Of a stretch of 64,000 nucleotides of DNA, positions 17,395 to 26,475 are shown piece by piece. The stretch's first letter is position 1; each line of letters opens with the position of its first letter. Both the position numbers and the translations under genes were made by a program. The stretch lies in NCBI RefSeq assembly GCF_001715295.1, contig NZ_MDKB01000003.1, positions 327,954 through 391,953 of the forward strand, written 5' to 3'. A model generated the notes under the pieces. It saw only the letters and a list, made by a program, of their open reading frames with translations. It searched no databases and had not been told where the DNA came from. This DNA is from Streptomyces griseus. Its GTDB lineage: Bacteria; Actinomycetota; Actinomycetes; Streptomycetales; Streptomycetaceae.

Positions 17395-17443
17395 CTCTTC
17401 TTCACCTCTACGTAGTCGTCGGCAGTCGGCAGGACCGTATCGT

Positions 17444-17740
17444 TCACACGCTGCTCGCAAGCTTGCCCACGATGTTGAGCAGAATGTAGACGATGATCAT
17501 CAGAACGAAGAAGGACAGGTCAAGTGCCACGCCCCCGAGACGCAACGGCGGTATGAACCGCCGAAGAAGCTTCAGCGGAGGATCCGTGACAGTGTAAGTG
17601 CCCTCGAGAACGATCACCATCGCCTTGCCTGGCTGCCATGAACGCGCGAACTGGAAGACGTAGTCCATGATCAGCCGGAAGATCAGCACGATGAGGAAAC
17701 ACATCAGCGCGATATAGACCACATCCAGTGCGACGCCCAT
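17444..17740 (-). CDS. YggT family membrane protein
   Basis: A 98-residue integral membrane protein with two hydrophobic segments (about residues 5-30 and 72-94) separated by the family's basic loop (TDPPLKLLRRFIPPLRLGGVALDLS). YggT proteins are linked to division clusters and osmotic/ion phenotypes, but the molecular role is not settled. ATG start. It sits between sepF (74 bp upstream) and divIVA (49 bp downstream) on the same strand, which is the conserved actinobacterial order. Confidence 0.92.
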   Translation of the reverse strand: MGVALDVVYIALMCFLIVLIFRLIMDYVFQFARSWQPGKAMVIVLEGTYTVTDPPLKLLRRFIPPLRLGGVALDLSFFVLMIIVYILLNIVGKLASSV

Positions 17741-17814
17741 GTCCCCGCGCTTCCCTCTCCCCTGGCTTTACGTTGCTCCGGCCTCGCGGCCGGGTCGTTC
17801 CCGGTGTCGTGTTC

Positions 17815-18426
17815 TCAGCTCTGGTTGAAGAATCCGCCCTCTGCGATGCGGGCCTTGTCCTCCGCCGTGACATCGACGTTAGCAGGCGACAACAGGAACA
17901 CCTTCTGCGTCACGCGCTCAATGCTGCCATGGAGACCGAAGACAAGTCCTGCGGCAAAGTCGACAAGTCGCTTCGCGTCCGTGTCGTCCATCTCCGTCAG
18001 ATTCATGATCACCGGAGTGCCCTCGCGGAAGTGTTCCCCGATGGTACGGGCCTCGTTGTAGGTCCTGGGGTGCAGCGTGGTGATGCGGTAGGGCTCCCGC
18101 TCGGACACGACCTTGGGCATGATCACCGGTGCGTTCTTCTCCATGTTCGGGCGTTCAGGTGTGATGGATGCCACGGGGGCGATTCGGGCGGGTCGTCCGC
18201 TTTCCGCCGGGAGCTGAACCGGTTCACGCTGTGCGGGGGGCTGCACCACTCGCACCGGTTCGTCCCGTTCCCGCTCCACCTGATGCGGGGGCTGATGCCG
18301 CCGCCGGTCCCGCTCGGGTTCCGGCTCGGGTTCGAATTCGTCATCGGGGTCGAACCCCGGACCGTCGTACCCATCGTCCTCCACGAGGCCGAGGTAGACC
18401 GCCATCTTGCGCATCGCGCCGGCCAT
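17815..18426 (-). CDS. sepF: cell division protein SepF
   Basis: A 203-residue FtsZ-anchoring protein. The N-terminal MAGAMRKMAVYLGLVEDD forms an amphipathic membrane-binding helix. An acidic then Arg/Pro-rich linker covers residues 20-100. The SepF core domain begins near 115 (PYRITTLHPRTYNEARTIGEHFREG) and ends with the RVTQKVFLLSPANVDVTAEDK beta region. It replaces FtsA-like tethering in Streptomyces, where FtsA is absent. The stretch upstream (18430-18550) is locally AT-richer and may hold its own promoter. Confidence 0.95.
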   Translation of the reverse strand: MAGAMRKMAVYLGLVEDDGYDGPGFDPDDEFEPEPEPERDRRRHQPPHQVERERDEPVRVVQPPAQREPVQLPAESGRPARIAPVASITPERPNMEKNAPVIMPKVVSEREPYRITTLHPRTYNEARTIGEHFREGTPVIMNLTEMDDTDAKRLVDFAAGLVFGLHGSIERVTQKVFLLSPANVDVTAEDKARIAEGGFFNQS

Positions 18427-18553
18427 GCTCCGAGTCCTCCGCTCTGTGGTGGATCGGCATTCGTGTCACCAAGTGCCCGAGATCCACTCCGGCCTGCCCG
18501 CCATGAGCGGGAATGACCATATTTTCTACTGTGGTCCGACTTGCTTCGCGACG

Positions 18554-19273
18554 TTACCCGAGCCGGGGTCGGACTCCGAGTACCGCCGTACCGACGCGTA
18601 CATGTGTCGCCCCGGCCGCCACGGCGTCCTCGAGATCCGCACTCATCCCGGCGGAGACCATGTTCGCAGCCGGATGGTTCCCGCGCAGGCGGGATGAGAT
18701 TTCCATCAGCCGGTCGAACGCGGCCCGTTGCCGGCCCGCATAGGGCCCCGCGAGCGGCGCGACGGTCATCAGACCACCGAGCCGGAGCCCCGGCGCCGCG
18801 TCCACCGCCGCGGCCAACTCCTCGATCGCGTCGGGTGCGACGCCTCCCCGGTCGCCGCGCTCGCCGCTCTCCGCGTCGAGGGCGACCTGGATGAGGCAGC
18901 CGAGTTCCCGCCCACCCTTCACCGCGGCCGCGGACAGCGCGGTGACGAGCTTGATCCGGTCCACCGACTGCACCACATCGGCATAACCGGTCACGGAACG
19001 AACCTTGTTCGTCTGCAACTGCCCGACGAAATGCCAGGTGAGCGACAGATCCGCACAGGCTGCGGCTTTCGGGGCCGCGTCCTGGTCACGGTTCTCCGCG
19101 ACATGCCGCACACCGAGTTCGTGCAGGATCCGCACATCGCTCGCGGGGTACGTCTTGGTGACCACGATGAGGGTCACTTCCTCACGCCCGCGGCCCGCCG
19201 CAGCACAGGCGGACGCGATACGTTCCTCCACCTGCGCCAGGTTCGCCGCGAGTTGATCCTTACGATCCGTCAT
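18554..19273 (-). CDS. YggS/PLPBP family PLP-binding protein
   Basis: A 239-residue PLP homeostasis protein, an alanine-racemase-like TIM barrel without a known catalytic partner. The PLP Lys is in LIVVTKTYPASDVR near residue 40. The family segments WHFVGQLQTNK and the phosphate-binding end (SAGMSADLEDAVAAGATHVRVGTAVLG) are present; the usual 'FG' of the C-terminal motif appears as LG. The ATG start is 3 bp after the pgeF stop, so the two are cotranscribed. Confidence 0.95.
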   Translation of the reverse strand: MTDRKDQLAANLAQVEERIASACAAAGRGREEVTLIVVTKTYPASDVRILHELGVRHVAENRDQDAAPKAAACADLSLTWHFVGQLQTNKVRSVTGYADVVQSVDRIKLVTALSAAAVKGGRELGCLIQVALDAESGERGDRGGVAPDAIEELAAAVDAAPGLRLGGLMTVAPLAGPYAGRQRAAFDRLMEISSRLRGNHPAANMVSAGMSADLEDAVAAGATHVRVGTAVLGVRPRLG

Positions 19274-19276
19274 GTC

Positions 19277-20032
19277 CTACCTGTCCAACCAGACATATCC
19301 GGCGAGCCGACCTGTCGTGCGGTCGCGGCGGTACGAGAAGTGGTCGCCCGACTCCATGGTGCAGAACGGCGAACGGTGCCGCTCACGCACACCGAGCGCG
19401 TCGAGCTGTGCGTGGACTCCGGCGGTGACGTCCACGGCCGGGGTCCCCCAGGAGGTCTGCGACCAGGCCGCCGGAACGGCCCGGGCGACCTCGGCCCGCA
19501 TCTCCTCCGGGACCTCGTAGCACCGTCCGCAGACGGCCGGCCCGGTACGGGCGACGATCCGTGACGGTTCGGCACCCAGGGCGATCATCGCCTCGACCGC
19601 GGCCGGCACGACACCGGCGACCAGCCCCGGCCGGCCCGCGTGGGCGGCCCCGGCGACGCCGGCCACCGGATCGGCGAGCAGGACGGGCGTGCAATCGGCG
19701 GTCAGCACCGCGAGCGGAAGCCCGCGCCGCGCCGTCACCACCGCGTCGACCGCCGGGATCTCCGCGAGGTCGCCCCACGGCCCGTCGACCACCGCCACCT
19801 CGCGCCCGTGTACCTGGTTCATCCAGACGACCGTCCGCGGGTCCAGGCCGAGGGACCGGGCCGCGCGCTCCCGGTTCGCGCCGACGGCGGCGGGGTCGTC
19901 ACCGACCGCGCCGCCGAGGTTGAGCTCCTCGTACGGAACGGCGCTCACTCCGCCCCACCTGTCGGTGAAAGCGAAGTGGGCGCCGCCCGCCGAAGCCACC
20001 GCGGTCCGTACCGCGTGCCGCGGCTCTATCAC
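19277..20032 (-). CDS. pgeF: PgeF/YlmD family laccase-domain protein
   Basis: A 251-residue protein of the YfiH/PgeF family. Work on homologues indicates two roles: purine nucleoside phosphorylase/adenosine deaminase activity, and editing of wrong amino acids in peptidoglycan precursors. The metal-site residues are visible: His in WMNQVHGREV, Cys in LTADCTPVLL and His in GAAHAGRPGLV. Its GTG start overlaps the TGA of ftsZ by 4 nt (GTGA), so it is translated after ftsZ, consistent with a wall-precursor quality role. Confidence 0.93.
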   Translation of the reverse strand: MIEPRHAVRTAVASAGGAHFAFTDRWGGVSAVPYEELNLGGAVGDDPAAVGANRERAARSLGLDPRTVVWMNQVHGREVAVVDGPWGDLAEIPAVDAVVTARRGLPLAVLTADCTPVLLADPVAGVAGAAHAGRPGLVAGVVPAAVEAMIALGAEPSRIVARTGPAVCGRCYEVPEEMRAEVARAVPAAWSQTSWGTPAVDVTAGVHAQLDALGVRERHRSPFCTMESGDHFSYRRDRTTGRLAGYVWLDR

Positions 20033-21240
20033 TTCAAGAAATCCGGTACGTCCAGCTCTTCGGCCTGGCTGTCCTGGTAGGGACGGGCCGTCGGGACGTG
20101 CGGGGGCGGGACCGGCGGCAGCGAGCTCTCGTTCGCGGCGGGCGCCGGCTCGGCGGGCGCCGGGGGCTCCTCGCGCGGGGGCACCGAGCCCAGCGTGCTC
20201 GTCTGACGCACCGGCTCGGCGGTACGGGCCGGCGGCGCCGGCTCCTCACGCTTGCCGCTCGCCCCGAGCACGGTCTCCCGGCGGGCCGGCGGCTGGCCGC
20301 CGTCGAAGCCCGCGGCGATGACGGTGACCCGGACCTCGTCGCCCAGCGCGTCGTCGATGACCGCGCCGAAGATGATGTTGGCCTCCGGGTGGGCCGCCTC
20401 GCTCACCAGCTGGGCCGCCTCGTTGATCTCGAAGAGACCGAGGTCGCTACCGCCGGAGATGGAGAGCAGGACGCCCCGGGCGCCGTCGATGGACGCCTCC
20501 AGGAGCGGCGAGGAGATCGCCATCTCCGCGGCCGCCACCGCACGGTCGTCACCCCGGGCCGATCCGATACCCATGAGTGCCGATCCGGCCTCGGACATGA
20601 CCGACTTGACGTCGGCGAAGTCGAGGTTGATCAGACCCGGGGTCGTGATGAGGTCGGTGATGCCCTGGACGCCCGAGAGCAGCACCTGGTCGGCCGACTT
20701 GAAGGCGTCCAGAACACTGACCTGGCGGTCCGAGATGGACAGCAGGCGGTCGTTGGGAATGACGATGAGGGTGTCGACCTCTTCGCGGAGCTCGGCGATG
20801 CCGTCCTCCGCCTGGTTCGCGCGCCGCCGGCCCTCGAAGGTGAACGGGCGGGTGACCACACCGATCGTCAGGGCGCCCAGCGAGCGAGCGATGTTGGCGA
20901 CGACGGGTGCGCCGCCGGTGCCGGTGCCGCCGCCTTCCCCGGCGGTGACGAAGACCATGTCGGCCCCCTTGAGGACCTCCTCGATCTCCTCACGGTGGTC
21001 CTCTGCCGCCTTACGACCGACGGCCGGGTTCGCCCCGGCGCCGAGGCCACGGGTGAGTTCACGGCCGACGTCGAGCTTGACGTCGGCGTCGCTCATCAAC
21101 AGTGCCTGCGCATCGGTGTTGATCGCGATGAACTCGACGCCCTTGAGGCCGACCTCGATCATTCGGTTGATGGCATTGACACCACCGCCGCCGACACCGA
21201 TGACCTTGATGACTGCGAGGTAGTTCTGCGGTGCTGCCAC
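20029..21240 (-). CDS. ftsZ: cell division protein FtsZ
   Basis: A 403-residue tubulin-like GTPase forming the Z-ladders of sporulating hyphae and the cross-walls of vegetative ones. It has the GGGGVNAINRM N-terminus, the tubulin signature GGGTGTGGAPVVA near residue 105, and the T7 loop NLDFADVKSVMSEAG. A 75-residue Pro/Ala/Glu-rich linker follows, and the conserved tail DVPDFLK binds SepF. The GTG start at 21240 begins VAAPQNYLAVIKV, preceded by GAGAGG. It overlaps pgeF. Confidence 0.98.
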   Translation of the reverse strand: MAAPQNYLAVIKVIGVGGGGVNAINRMIEVGLKGVEFIAINTDAQALLMSDADVKLDVGRELTRGLGAGANPAVGRKAAEDHREEIEEVLKGADMVFVTAGEGGGTGTGGAPVVANIARSLGALTIGVVTRPFTFEGRRRANQAEDGIAELREEVDTLIVIPNDRLLSISDRQVSVLDAFKSADQVLLSGVQGITDLITTPGLINLDFADVKSVMSEAGSALMGIGSARGDDRAVAAAEMAISSPLLEASIDGARGVLLSISGGSDLGLFEINEAAQLVSEAAHPEANIIFGAVIDDALGDEVRVTVIAAGFDGGQPPARRETVLGASGKREEPAPPARTAEPVRQTSTLGSVPPREEPPAPAEPAPAANESSLPPVPPPHVPTARPYQDSQAEELDVPDFLK

Positions 21241-21516
21241 GTCGAAGGCCTCTCGCCTCGAGTTACGTGTCGTCGCTTCGCGGTAGTCCCGCCGCGACGA
21301 CGGATGCCGATTGGGACGGTCCGGACGCCGACCCAAACCCTAACCGTGAAGTTCAGGGTTACCAGTGTGTCTGCTTCTTGGACTCTTCCGAACAGGACAC
21401 TAAGTCGACAAGTGGCGCACGTTCAACGAACACGCCGAACCTCCCGTTTTTCTTTTCACCCTATGTGATCACCCGTAGCGCTGACCAACCAGGGTGCTGG
21501 CCAGGGCAAACGTGCG
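21241..21516 (-). promoter_or_regulatory. ftsZ promoter region
   Basis: A 276-bp gap between ftsQ and ftsZ, unusually long for this cluster and AT-richer (for example around 21440-21460). In Streptomyces this gap holds several ftsZ promoters, including a sporulation-dependent one. Visible elements: GACAC at 21396-21400 and its complement GTGTC at 21367-21371, the core motif bound by WhiA; and an inverted repeat AACCCTAAC / GTT(C)AGGGTT at 21336-21360. Assignment to WhiA is inference from the motif and from known control of ftsZ. Confidence 0.65.
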
Positions 21517-22311
21517 TCAACTCGCCGACGCGGCGGGGGCGCTGGGCGCACTCACGTCGAAGTGCCCCGCTTTGGGGGACGCTTTCATGAGAGCGGTCAG
21601 AACCCGCGCCTTGACGGGCCCTTCTTCACTACTGCCCCACATAACGGTGCGATTCCGGGTCAACCGGAGAACAACGGCATCGTACGAGGTGACCTTCACG
21701 GCGTCCGTCTCCCCGGCCACCTTCTCCGGCAGGTCACCCGCGACCCGCACCGCTTCCCTCACCAGCCGGTCACTGCCGAAACGCCGCAGGCTCGCGGACC
21801 GATCCGGCGTCATCTCCAGCAGCGGCACGCGACCGGGCGCTTTGTCGACCGTGGCGAAACGCACGCCCTTCGCGTCCACTTCAATGAACTTTGCGCCCTT
21901 TTCGACCAGCAGAACCGGCGTGCGTTCGGTCACTTCGAGGGTGATTCCGTGCGGCCATGACCGTACCGCCTCCACGGAGTCGATACGGGGCAGCTTCCTG
22001 CGCAGGGCGGCCTCCATGGCGTCAAGGTCCACGGAGACCAGCGGGGACCCGACCGGGACCTCCGCAGCTGCCTTCACCTCCGCCGGAGTCAGCACCTCGG
22101 TGCCCGAGGTCGTCACCTGCTCGACCCGCAGCCAGGAGGACCCATAGAGCACCCAGACCACCCCTGCGGCGAGCAGCGCGGCGGCAACGGCGGCCAGGAC
22201 CAGCCGCGTCCGGCCGCCGAGCCGGCGCCCCTCGGGGCCGATGTGCGGAGGGCGGGCCGGGGTGTCGGCCCGCCTGGCTTCGCCGCGCTGGGCGGTCGTC
22301 GGTCCGGCCAC
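21517..22311 (-). CDS. ftsQ: cell division protein FtsQ/DivIB
   Basis: A 264-residue bitopic division protein. A roughly 35-residue cytoplasmic Arg/Pro-rich tail precedes one transmembrane segment (LVLAAVAAALLAAGVVWVLYG). The extracytoplasmic POTRA domain follows (LRVEQVTTSGTEVLTPAEVKAAAEVPVGSPL), then the FtsQ beta domain (ITLEVTERTPVLLVEKGAKFIEVDAKGV). The GTG start at 22311 has GGAG 6 nt upstream. It bridges FtsL and the synthase at the septum. It lies 49 bp after murG. Confidence 0.95.
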   Translation of the reverse strand: MAGPTTAQRGEARRADTPARPPHIGPEGRRLGGRTRLVLAAVAAALLAAGVVWVLYGSSWLRVEQVTTSGTEVLTPAEVKAAAEVPVGSPLVSVDLDAMEAALRRKLPRIDSVEAVRSWPHGITLEVTERTPVLLVEKGAKFIEVDAKGVRFATVDKAPGRVPLLEMTPDRSASLRRFGSDRLVREAVRVAGDLPEKVAGETDAVKVTSYDAVVLRLTRNRTVMWGSSEEGPVKARVLTALMKASPKAGHFDVSAPSAPAASAS

Positions 22312-22360
22312 GCTCGCTCCTTCGCCGGGCCCGGGGCGCACGCCCCGGGCCCGCACCACC

Positions 22361-23455
22361 TCACGCCTGGCGGCGTGCGGCAATCGCCTCGTACACCATG
22401 CCGACGAGCAGGTCGTCGGCGTCCCTGCGCCCGAACTCGGCCGCGGCGCGGGACATTTCGTACAGCCGGTGCGGATCCGACAGCACCGGAAGGACGTTGC
22501 CCTGCACCCACTCGGGGGTGAGCGCCGCGTCGTCCACCAGCAGGCCGCCGCCGGCGTTGACCACCGGCTGGGCGTTGAGCCGCTGTTCGCCGTTGCCGAT
22601 CGGCAACGGCACGTAGGCCGCGGGCAGCCCGACGGCGGACAGCTCGGCGACGGTCATCGCGCCCGCACGGCAGAGCATCATGTCGGCCGCCGCGTACGCG
22701 AGGTCCATCCGGTCCACGTACGGTACCGGGATGTAGGGCGGCATCCCGGGCATGTTGTCGATGCGCGGCAATTCGTTCTTGGGACCGACCACGTGGAGGA
22801 TCTGGATCCCGGAGCGCTGGAGCAGCGGTGCGACCCGCTGGACGACCTCGTTGAGGTGCCGGGCGCCCTGCGAACCTCCGGAGACCAGCAGCGTCGGCAG
22901 GTTGGGGTCGAGACCGAAGGCGGCGCGCGCCTCCGGGCGGACCCGGGCCCGGTCGAGGGTGGCGATGGTCCGGCGCAGCGGGATACCGATGTAGCGGGCC
23001 CCGCGCAGCTTGCTGTCGGGGGTGGAGACGGCCACGCCGTGGGCGTACCGCGAGCCGATCTTGTTGGCGAGGCCCGGCCGGGCATTCGCCTCGTGGACGA
23101 CGATGGGGACGCCCGCCCGCTTGGCGGCGAGGTAGCCGGGGAGGGCGACGTACCCCCCGAAGCCGACCACACAGTCCGCCCCGGTGCGTTCCAGGACCTG
23201 CTCCGCGGCCTTGATGGTGCCGCGCAGCCGCCCCGGGACGGTGATCAGCTCAGGGGTGGGTTTGCGCGGCAGCGGCACGGCAGGGATCAGTGCCAGCTCG
23301 TACCCCCGCTCGGGTACGAGCCTGGTCTCGAGTCCGCGTTCCGTGCCGAGGGCAGTGATTCCCACGGCCGGGTCCTGCCTGCGCAGGGCGTCTGCGAGGG
23401 CAAGCGCGGGCTCGATGTGGCCGGCGGTCCCCCCACCGGCGAGTACGACATGCAC
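22361..23455 (-). CDS. murG: MurG glycosyltransferase (lipid II synthesis)
   Basis: A 364-residue peripheral membrane GT28 enzyme adding GlcNAc to lipid I to give lipid II. The N-terminal G-loop GGGTAGHIEPALALA (residues 7-21) and the second G-loop VSGGSQGARHLNE near 190 are intact. CRAGAMTVAELSAVGLPAAYVPLP is the UDP-GlcNAc-binding region. It starts 6 bp after the ftsW stop, so the two are in one transcript. Confidence 0.97.
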   Translation of the reverse strand: MHVVLAGGGTAGHIEPALALADALRRQDPAVGITALGTERGLETRLVPERGYELALIPAVPLPRKPTPELITVPGRLRGTIKAAEQVLERTGADCVVGFGGYVALPGYLAAKRAGVPIVVHEANARPGLANKIGSRYAHGVAVSTPDSKLRGARYIGIPLRRTIATLDRARVRPEARAAFGLDPNLPTLLVSGGSQGARHLNEVVQRVAPLLQRSGIQILHVVGPKNELPRIDNMPGMPPYIPVPYVDRMDLAYAAADMMLCRAGAMTVAELSAVGLPAAYVPLPIGNGEQRLNAQPVVNAGGGLLVDDAALTPEWVQGNVLPVLSDPHRLYEMSRAAAEFGRRDADDLLVGMVYEAIAARRQA

Positions 23456-23461
23456 CGAAAT

Positions 23462-24919
23462 TCACCGCTCTCCGGACGGACGCTTCGTGACGCGCCGTCT
23501 CATCGTCTTCCATCTGACCCCGGGCCTCCGCATGGCCAGGGCCGCTTTCGCCGCGGGATCGTCTCGCGCGAAGGCGATCATGAGCCCGACAGCGAACATG
23601 GTCGGCAGCAGGGCCGAACCTCCGTAGGAGAACAGCGGCAGCGGGACACCGGCGATCGGCAACAGGCCGAGCACCGCACCGATGTTGATCACGGCCTGGG
23701 CCGTGATCCAGGTGGTCACGCCTCCCGCTGCGTACCTCACGAAGGGGTCCTCCGTGCGTCCGGCCACGCGGATACCCGCATAGCCTAGAGCCGCGAAGAG
23801 GGCGAGTACCGACAGCGTCCCCGCCAGACCCAGTTCCTCCCCGGTGATGGCGAAGATGAAGTCGGTGTGAGGTTCCGGGAGTTGACCCCATTTTTCCACA
23901 CTCGCACCGAGCCCGGAACCGAACCATCCGCCGGAGGCCAGGGCGTAGATTCCATGCACCGCCTGCCAGCAGGAGCCGTCGGGGCCGGGTTCGCTGACCC
24001 CCATGCAGCTGAGCCGCGACATCCGGTTCGGGCTGGTCTTGATCAGCAGGAAGGCCAGCAGGCCCGCGACGGAGAGCACGCCGGCGAAGAGCCGGGTGGG
24101 CGCGCCCACCAGCCAGAGCAGGCCGAAGAGGATCGCGGTGAGGATGATCGCCGTGCCCATGTCCCCGCCCAGCATGATCAGCCCGAGCAGCATGAAGGCG
24201 ACGGGGACGAGCGGGACGAGCATGTGCTTCCACTGCGTCAGCAGCCGCTTGTCCTGTTTGCGGGCGAGCAGGTCGGCACCCCACAGGATGAGGGCGAGCT
24301 TTCCGAACTCGCTGGGCTGGAGCTGGAAGGGACCGCCGAGGTAGATCCAGTTCTGGTTGCCGTTGACCGACATCCCTATCCCCGGCACCTGAACCAGGAC
24401 CATGAGGAAGACCGTGCCCATGAGCAGCGGATAGGCCAGCGCCCGGTGGAGCTTGACGGGCATCCGGGAGGCCAGCAGCATCAGCGCGGCCCCGATGACG
24501 GCGGCGAGGAACTGCTTGCGGAAGAAGTACGTACCGGGTTTGGCGAGCTCCAGCGCCTTGATCATCGAGGCGGAGTAGACCATCACGAGGCCGAGCACGG
24601 TGATCAGCAGGCTGGAGCCGAGGATCACGTAGTACGCCGTCAGAGGGCGGTCCCAGGCCCGCCGCGCCTGCTCGTACATCCGTCGCGCCCCCGCGCCGCG
24701 GGGCGGCCGGGGAGCCGGCGCCGGGCGGTGGCCGCCCCGAGGGGCGGCGGGGCGGCGGGGGCCCGTGGCGGGCCGGCTCCGCAGGAGGTGCCCCGCGGGC
24801 AGCCCGGAGCCCGTCGGCAGCGCACCGGCGAGCCGGCCCGGGGTGAACGCCCTGCTGATCGCCGCGGTCGCCCGCGAGGGCGCCGCTCCGCGTGCGGATG
24901 GGCTCTCGTCGGCCGGCAT
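23462..24919 (-). CDS. ftsW: FtsW SEDS-family glycan polymerase
   Basis: A 485-residue SEDS polymerase with about ten membrane segments that works with FtsI at the septum. Family signatures include the NGNQNWIYLGGPFQLQPSEFGKLALI stretch, GGDMGTAIILT and PLPLFSYGGSALL. A roughly 80-residue Pro/Arg-rich cytoplasmic N-terminus precedes the first helix, longer than in enteric FtsW. The start is placed at ATG 24919, which has GGAGG about 12 nt upstream; a GTG six codons earlier sits on that site and is less likely. Confidence 0.95.
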   Translation of the reverse strand: MPADESPSARGAAPSRATAAISRAFTPGRLAGALPTGSGLPAGHLLRSRPATGPRRPAAPRGGHRPAPAPRPPRGAGARRMYEQARRAWDRPLTAYYVILGSSLLITVLGLVMVYSASMIKALELAKPGTYFFRKQFLAAVIGAALMLLASRMPVKLHRALAYPLLMGTVFLMVLVQVPGIGMSVNGNQNWIYLGGPFQLQPSEFGKLALILWGADLLARKQDKRLLTQWKHMLVPLVPVAFMLLGLIMLGGDMGTAIILTAILFGLLWLVGAPTRLFAGVLSVAGLLAFLLIKTSPNRMSRLSCMGVSEPGPDGSCWQAVHGIYALASGGWFGSGLGASVEKWGQLPEPHTDFIFAITGEELGLAGTLSVLALFAALGYAGIRVAGRTEDPFVRYAAGGVTTWITAQAVINIGAVLGLLPIAGVPLPLFSYGGSALLPTMFAVGLMIAFARDDPAAKAALAMRRPGVRWKTMRRRVTKRPSGER

Positions 24920-25026
24920 TGTCGCTGTCCCCTCCACTGCTCGTGCCCGGGGGCTGTCACCCGGGCCCGGGGCGGTGCCGCCGGTGCCCGGGTCCCCCGG
25001 GGGAGTACGGCGCCCCGGCCGTGCCG

Positions 25027-26475
25027 TCAGGCGCTCTCGTCGGCGAGCCGGCGCACCGCGTCAGCGAACGCCTCGCCCCGCTTGTTGTAGTTGGCGAACA
25101 TGTCCATCGAGGCGCAGGCGGGGGCCAGGAGTACGGTGTCGCCCGGCCGTGCCAGCCGTGCCGCTTCCCGGACCGCCCCGGACATCGCCCCAGTGTCGGT
25201 CCGGTCGAGGTCGACCACGGGTACCTCGGGGGCGTGTCGCGCCAGGGCTTCGCGGATCAGGGCCCGGTCGGCGCCGATCAGCACGACGCCCCTGAGCCGC
25301 TTCGCCGCCCCGGTCACGAGCTCGTCGAAGGTGGCGCCCTTGGCGAGGCCGCCGGCGATCCAGACGACGCTGTCGTAGGCCGCGAGGGAGGCCTCGGCGG
25401 CATGGGTGTTGGTGGCCTTGGAGTCGTCGATGTACGTGACCCCGCCGGTCTCCGCGACATGCTCGATGCGGTGGGCGTCCGGGCGGAAGGCCCGCAGCCC
25501 GTCCCGGACGGCCGCCGGCGGGACGCCGAAGGCGCGTGCCAGGGCCGCCGCCGCCAGGGCGTTGGCGATGTTGTGGGGGGCGGGCGGGTTCACGTCGCCG
25601 ACCTCGGCGAGCTCCTGGGCCTGCTTGTGCCGGCCGGCCACGAAGGCCCGGTCGACGAGGATGCCGTCGACCACACCGAGTTGCGAGGGGCCCGGCGTAC
25701 CGAGGGTGAAGCCGATGGCCCGGCAGCCCTCCACGACGTCGGCCTCGCGGACGAGGTCCTCGGTGGCGCCGTCCTGGACGTTGTAGACGCAGGCGACGCT
25801 GTTGCCCTCGTAGATCCGGCCCTTGTCGGCCGCGTACCCGGCCATGGAACCGTGCCAGTCGAGGTGGTCGGGGGCCAGGTTGAGGACGGCGGCGGAATGG
25901 GCGCGCAGGGAGGGCGCCCAGTGCAGCTGGTAGCTGGAGAGCTCGACGGCGAGCACGTCGTACGGCTCGTCGCCGAGCACCGCGTCCAGCAGGGAGACCC
26001 CGATGTTGCCGACCGCTGCCGTGCGCAGGCCGGCCGCTTCGAGGATCGAGGCGAGCATCCGTACGGTCGTGGTCTTGCCGTTGGTCCCGGTGACCGCGAG
26101 CCAGGGTGCCGCCCCGGGGCCCCGCAGCCGCCAGGCGAGTTCGACGTCGCCCCAGACGGGGACGCCGGCCTCGGCGGCTGCGAGGAAGAGCGGCTTGTCC
26201 GGCTTCCAGCCGGGGGCCGTGACGATGAGCTCGGTGGACTCGGGCAGGGTCGCCCCGTCGCCGAGGCGCACGGTGATTCCGCCCTTGCCGGAGGCGCTGT
26301 GCGCCGCGGCCCACTCCTCCAGCTCGGCGGCCTGGGCGCGGGCGCGCTCGCCGTCGCCGTCGTCGACGACGGTGACGAGGGCCCCGCGCTCGTGCAGGGC
26401 GCGGGCGGCCGGGATACCGCTGACGCCGAGGCCGGCGACCGTGACGTGCTTGCCCTGCCAGTCCACTGTGCTCAC
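25027..26475 (-). CDS. murD: UDP-MurNAc-L-Ala:D-Glu ligase
   Basis: A 482-residue Mur ligase adding D-Glu to UDP-MurNAc-L-Ala. The N-terminal nucleotide-binding domain holds VTVAGLGVSGIPAARAL. The ATP loop is GTNGKTTTVRM near residue 128, followed by the family's ELSSYQL and the C-terminal DDSKATN...AAL segment. The GTG at 26475 overlaps the mraY TGA (GTGA); an ATG at 26490 and a GTG at 26466 are alternatives. About 107 bp separate it from ftsW. Confidence 0.96.
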   Translation of the reverse strand: MSTVDWQGKHVTVAGLGVSGIPAARALHERGALVTVVDDGDGERARAQAAELEEWAAAHSASGKGGITVRLGDGATLPESTELIVTAPGWKPDKPLFLAAAEAGVPVWGDVELAWRLRGPGAAPWLAVTGTNGKTTTVRMLASILEAAGLRTAAVGNIGVSLLDAVLGDEPYDVLAVELSSYQLHWAPSLRAHSAAVLNLAPDHLDWHGSMAGYAADKGRIYEGNSVACVYNVQDGATEDLVREADVVEGCRAIGFTLGTPGPSQLGVVDGILVDRAFVAGRHKQAQELAEVGDVNPPAPHNIANALAAAALARAFGVPPAAVRDGLRAFRPDAHRIEHVAETGGVTYIDDSKATNTHAAEASLAAYDSVVWIAGGLAKGATFDELVTGAAKRLRGVVLIGADRALIREALARHAPEVPVVDLDRTDTGAMSGAVREAARLARPGDTVLLAPACASMDMFANYNKRGEAFADAVRRLADESA

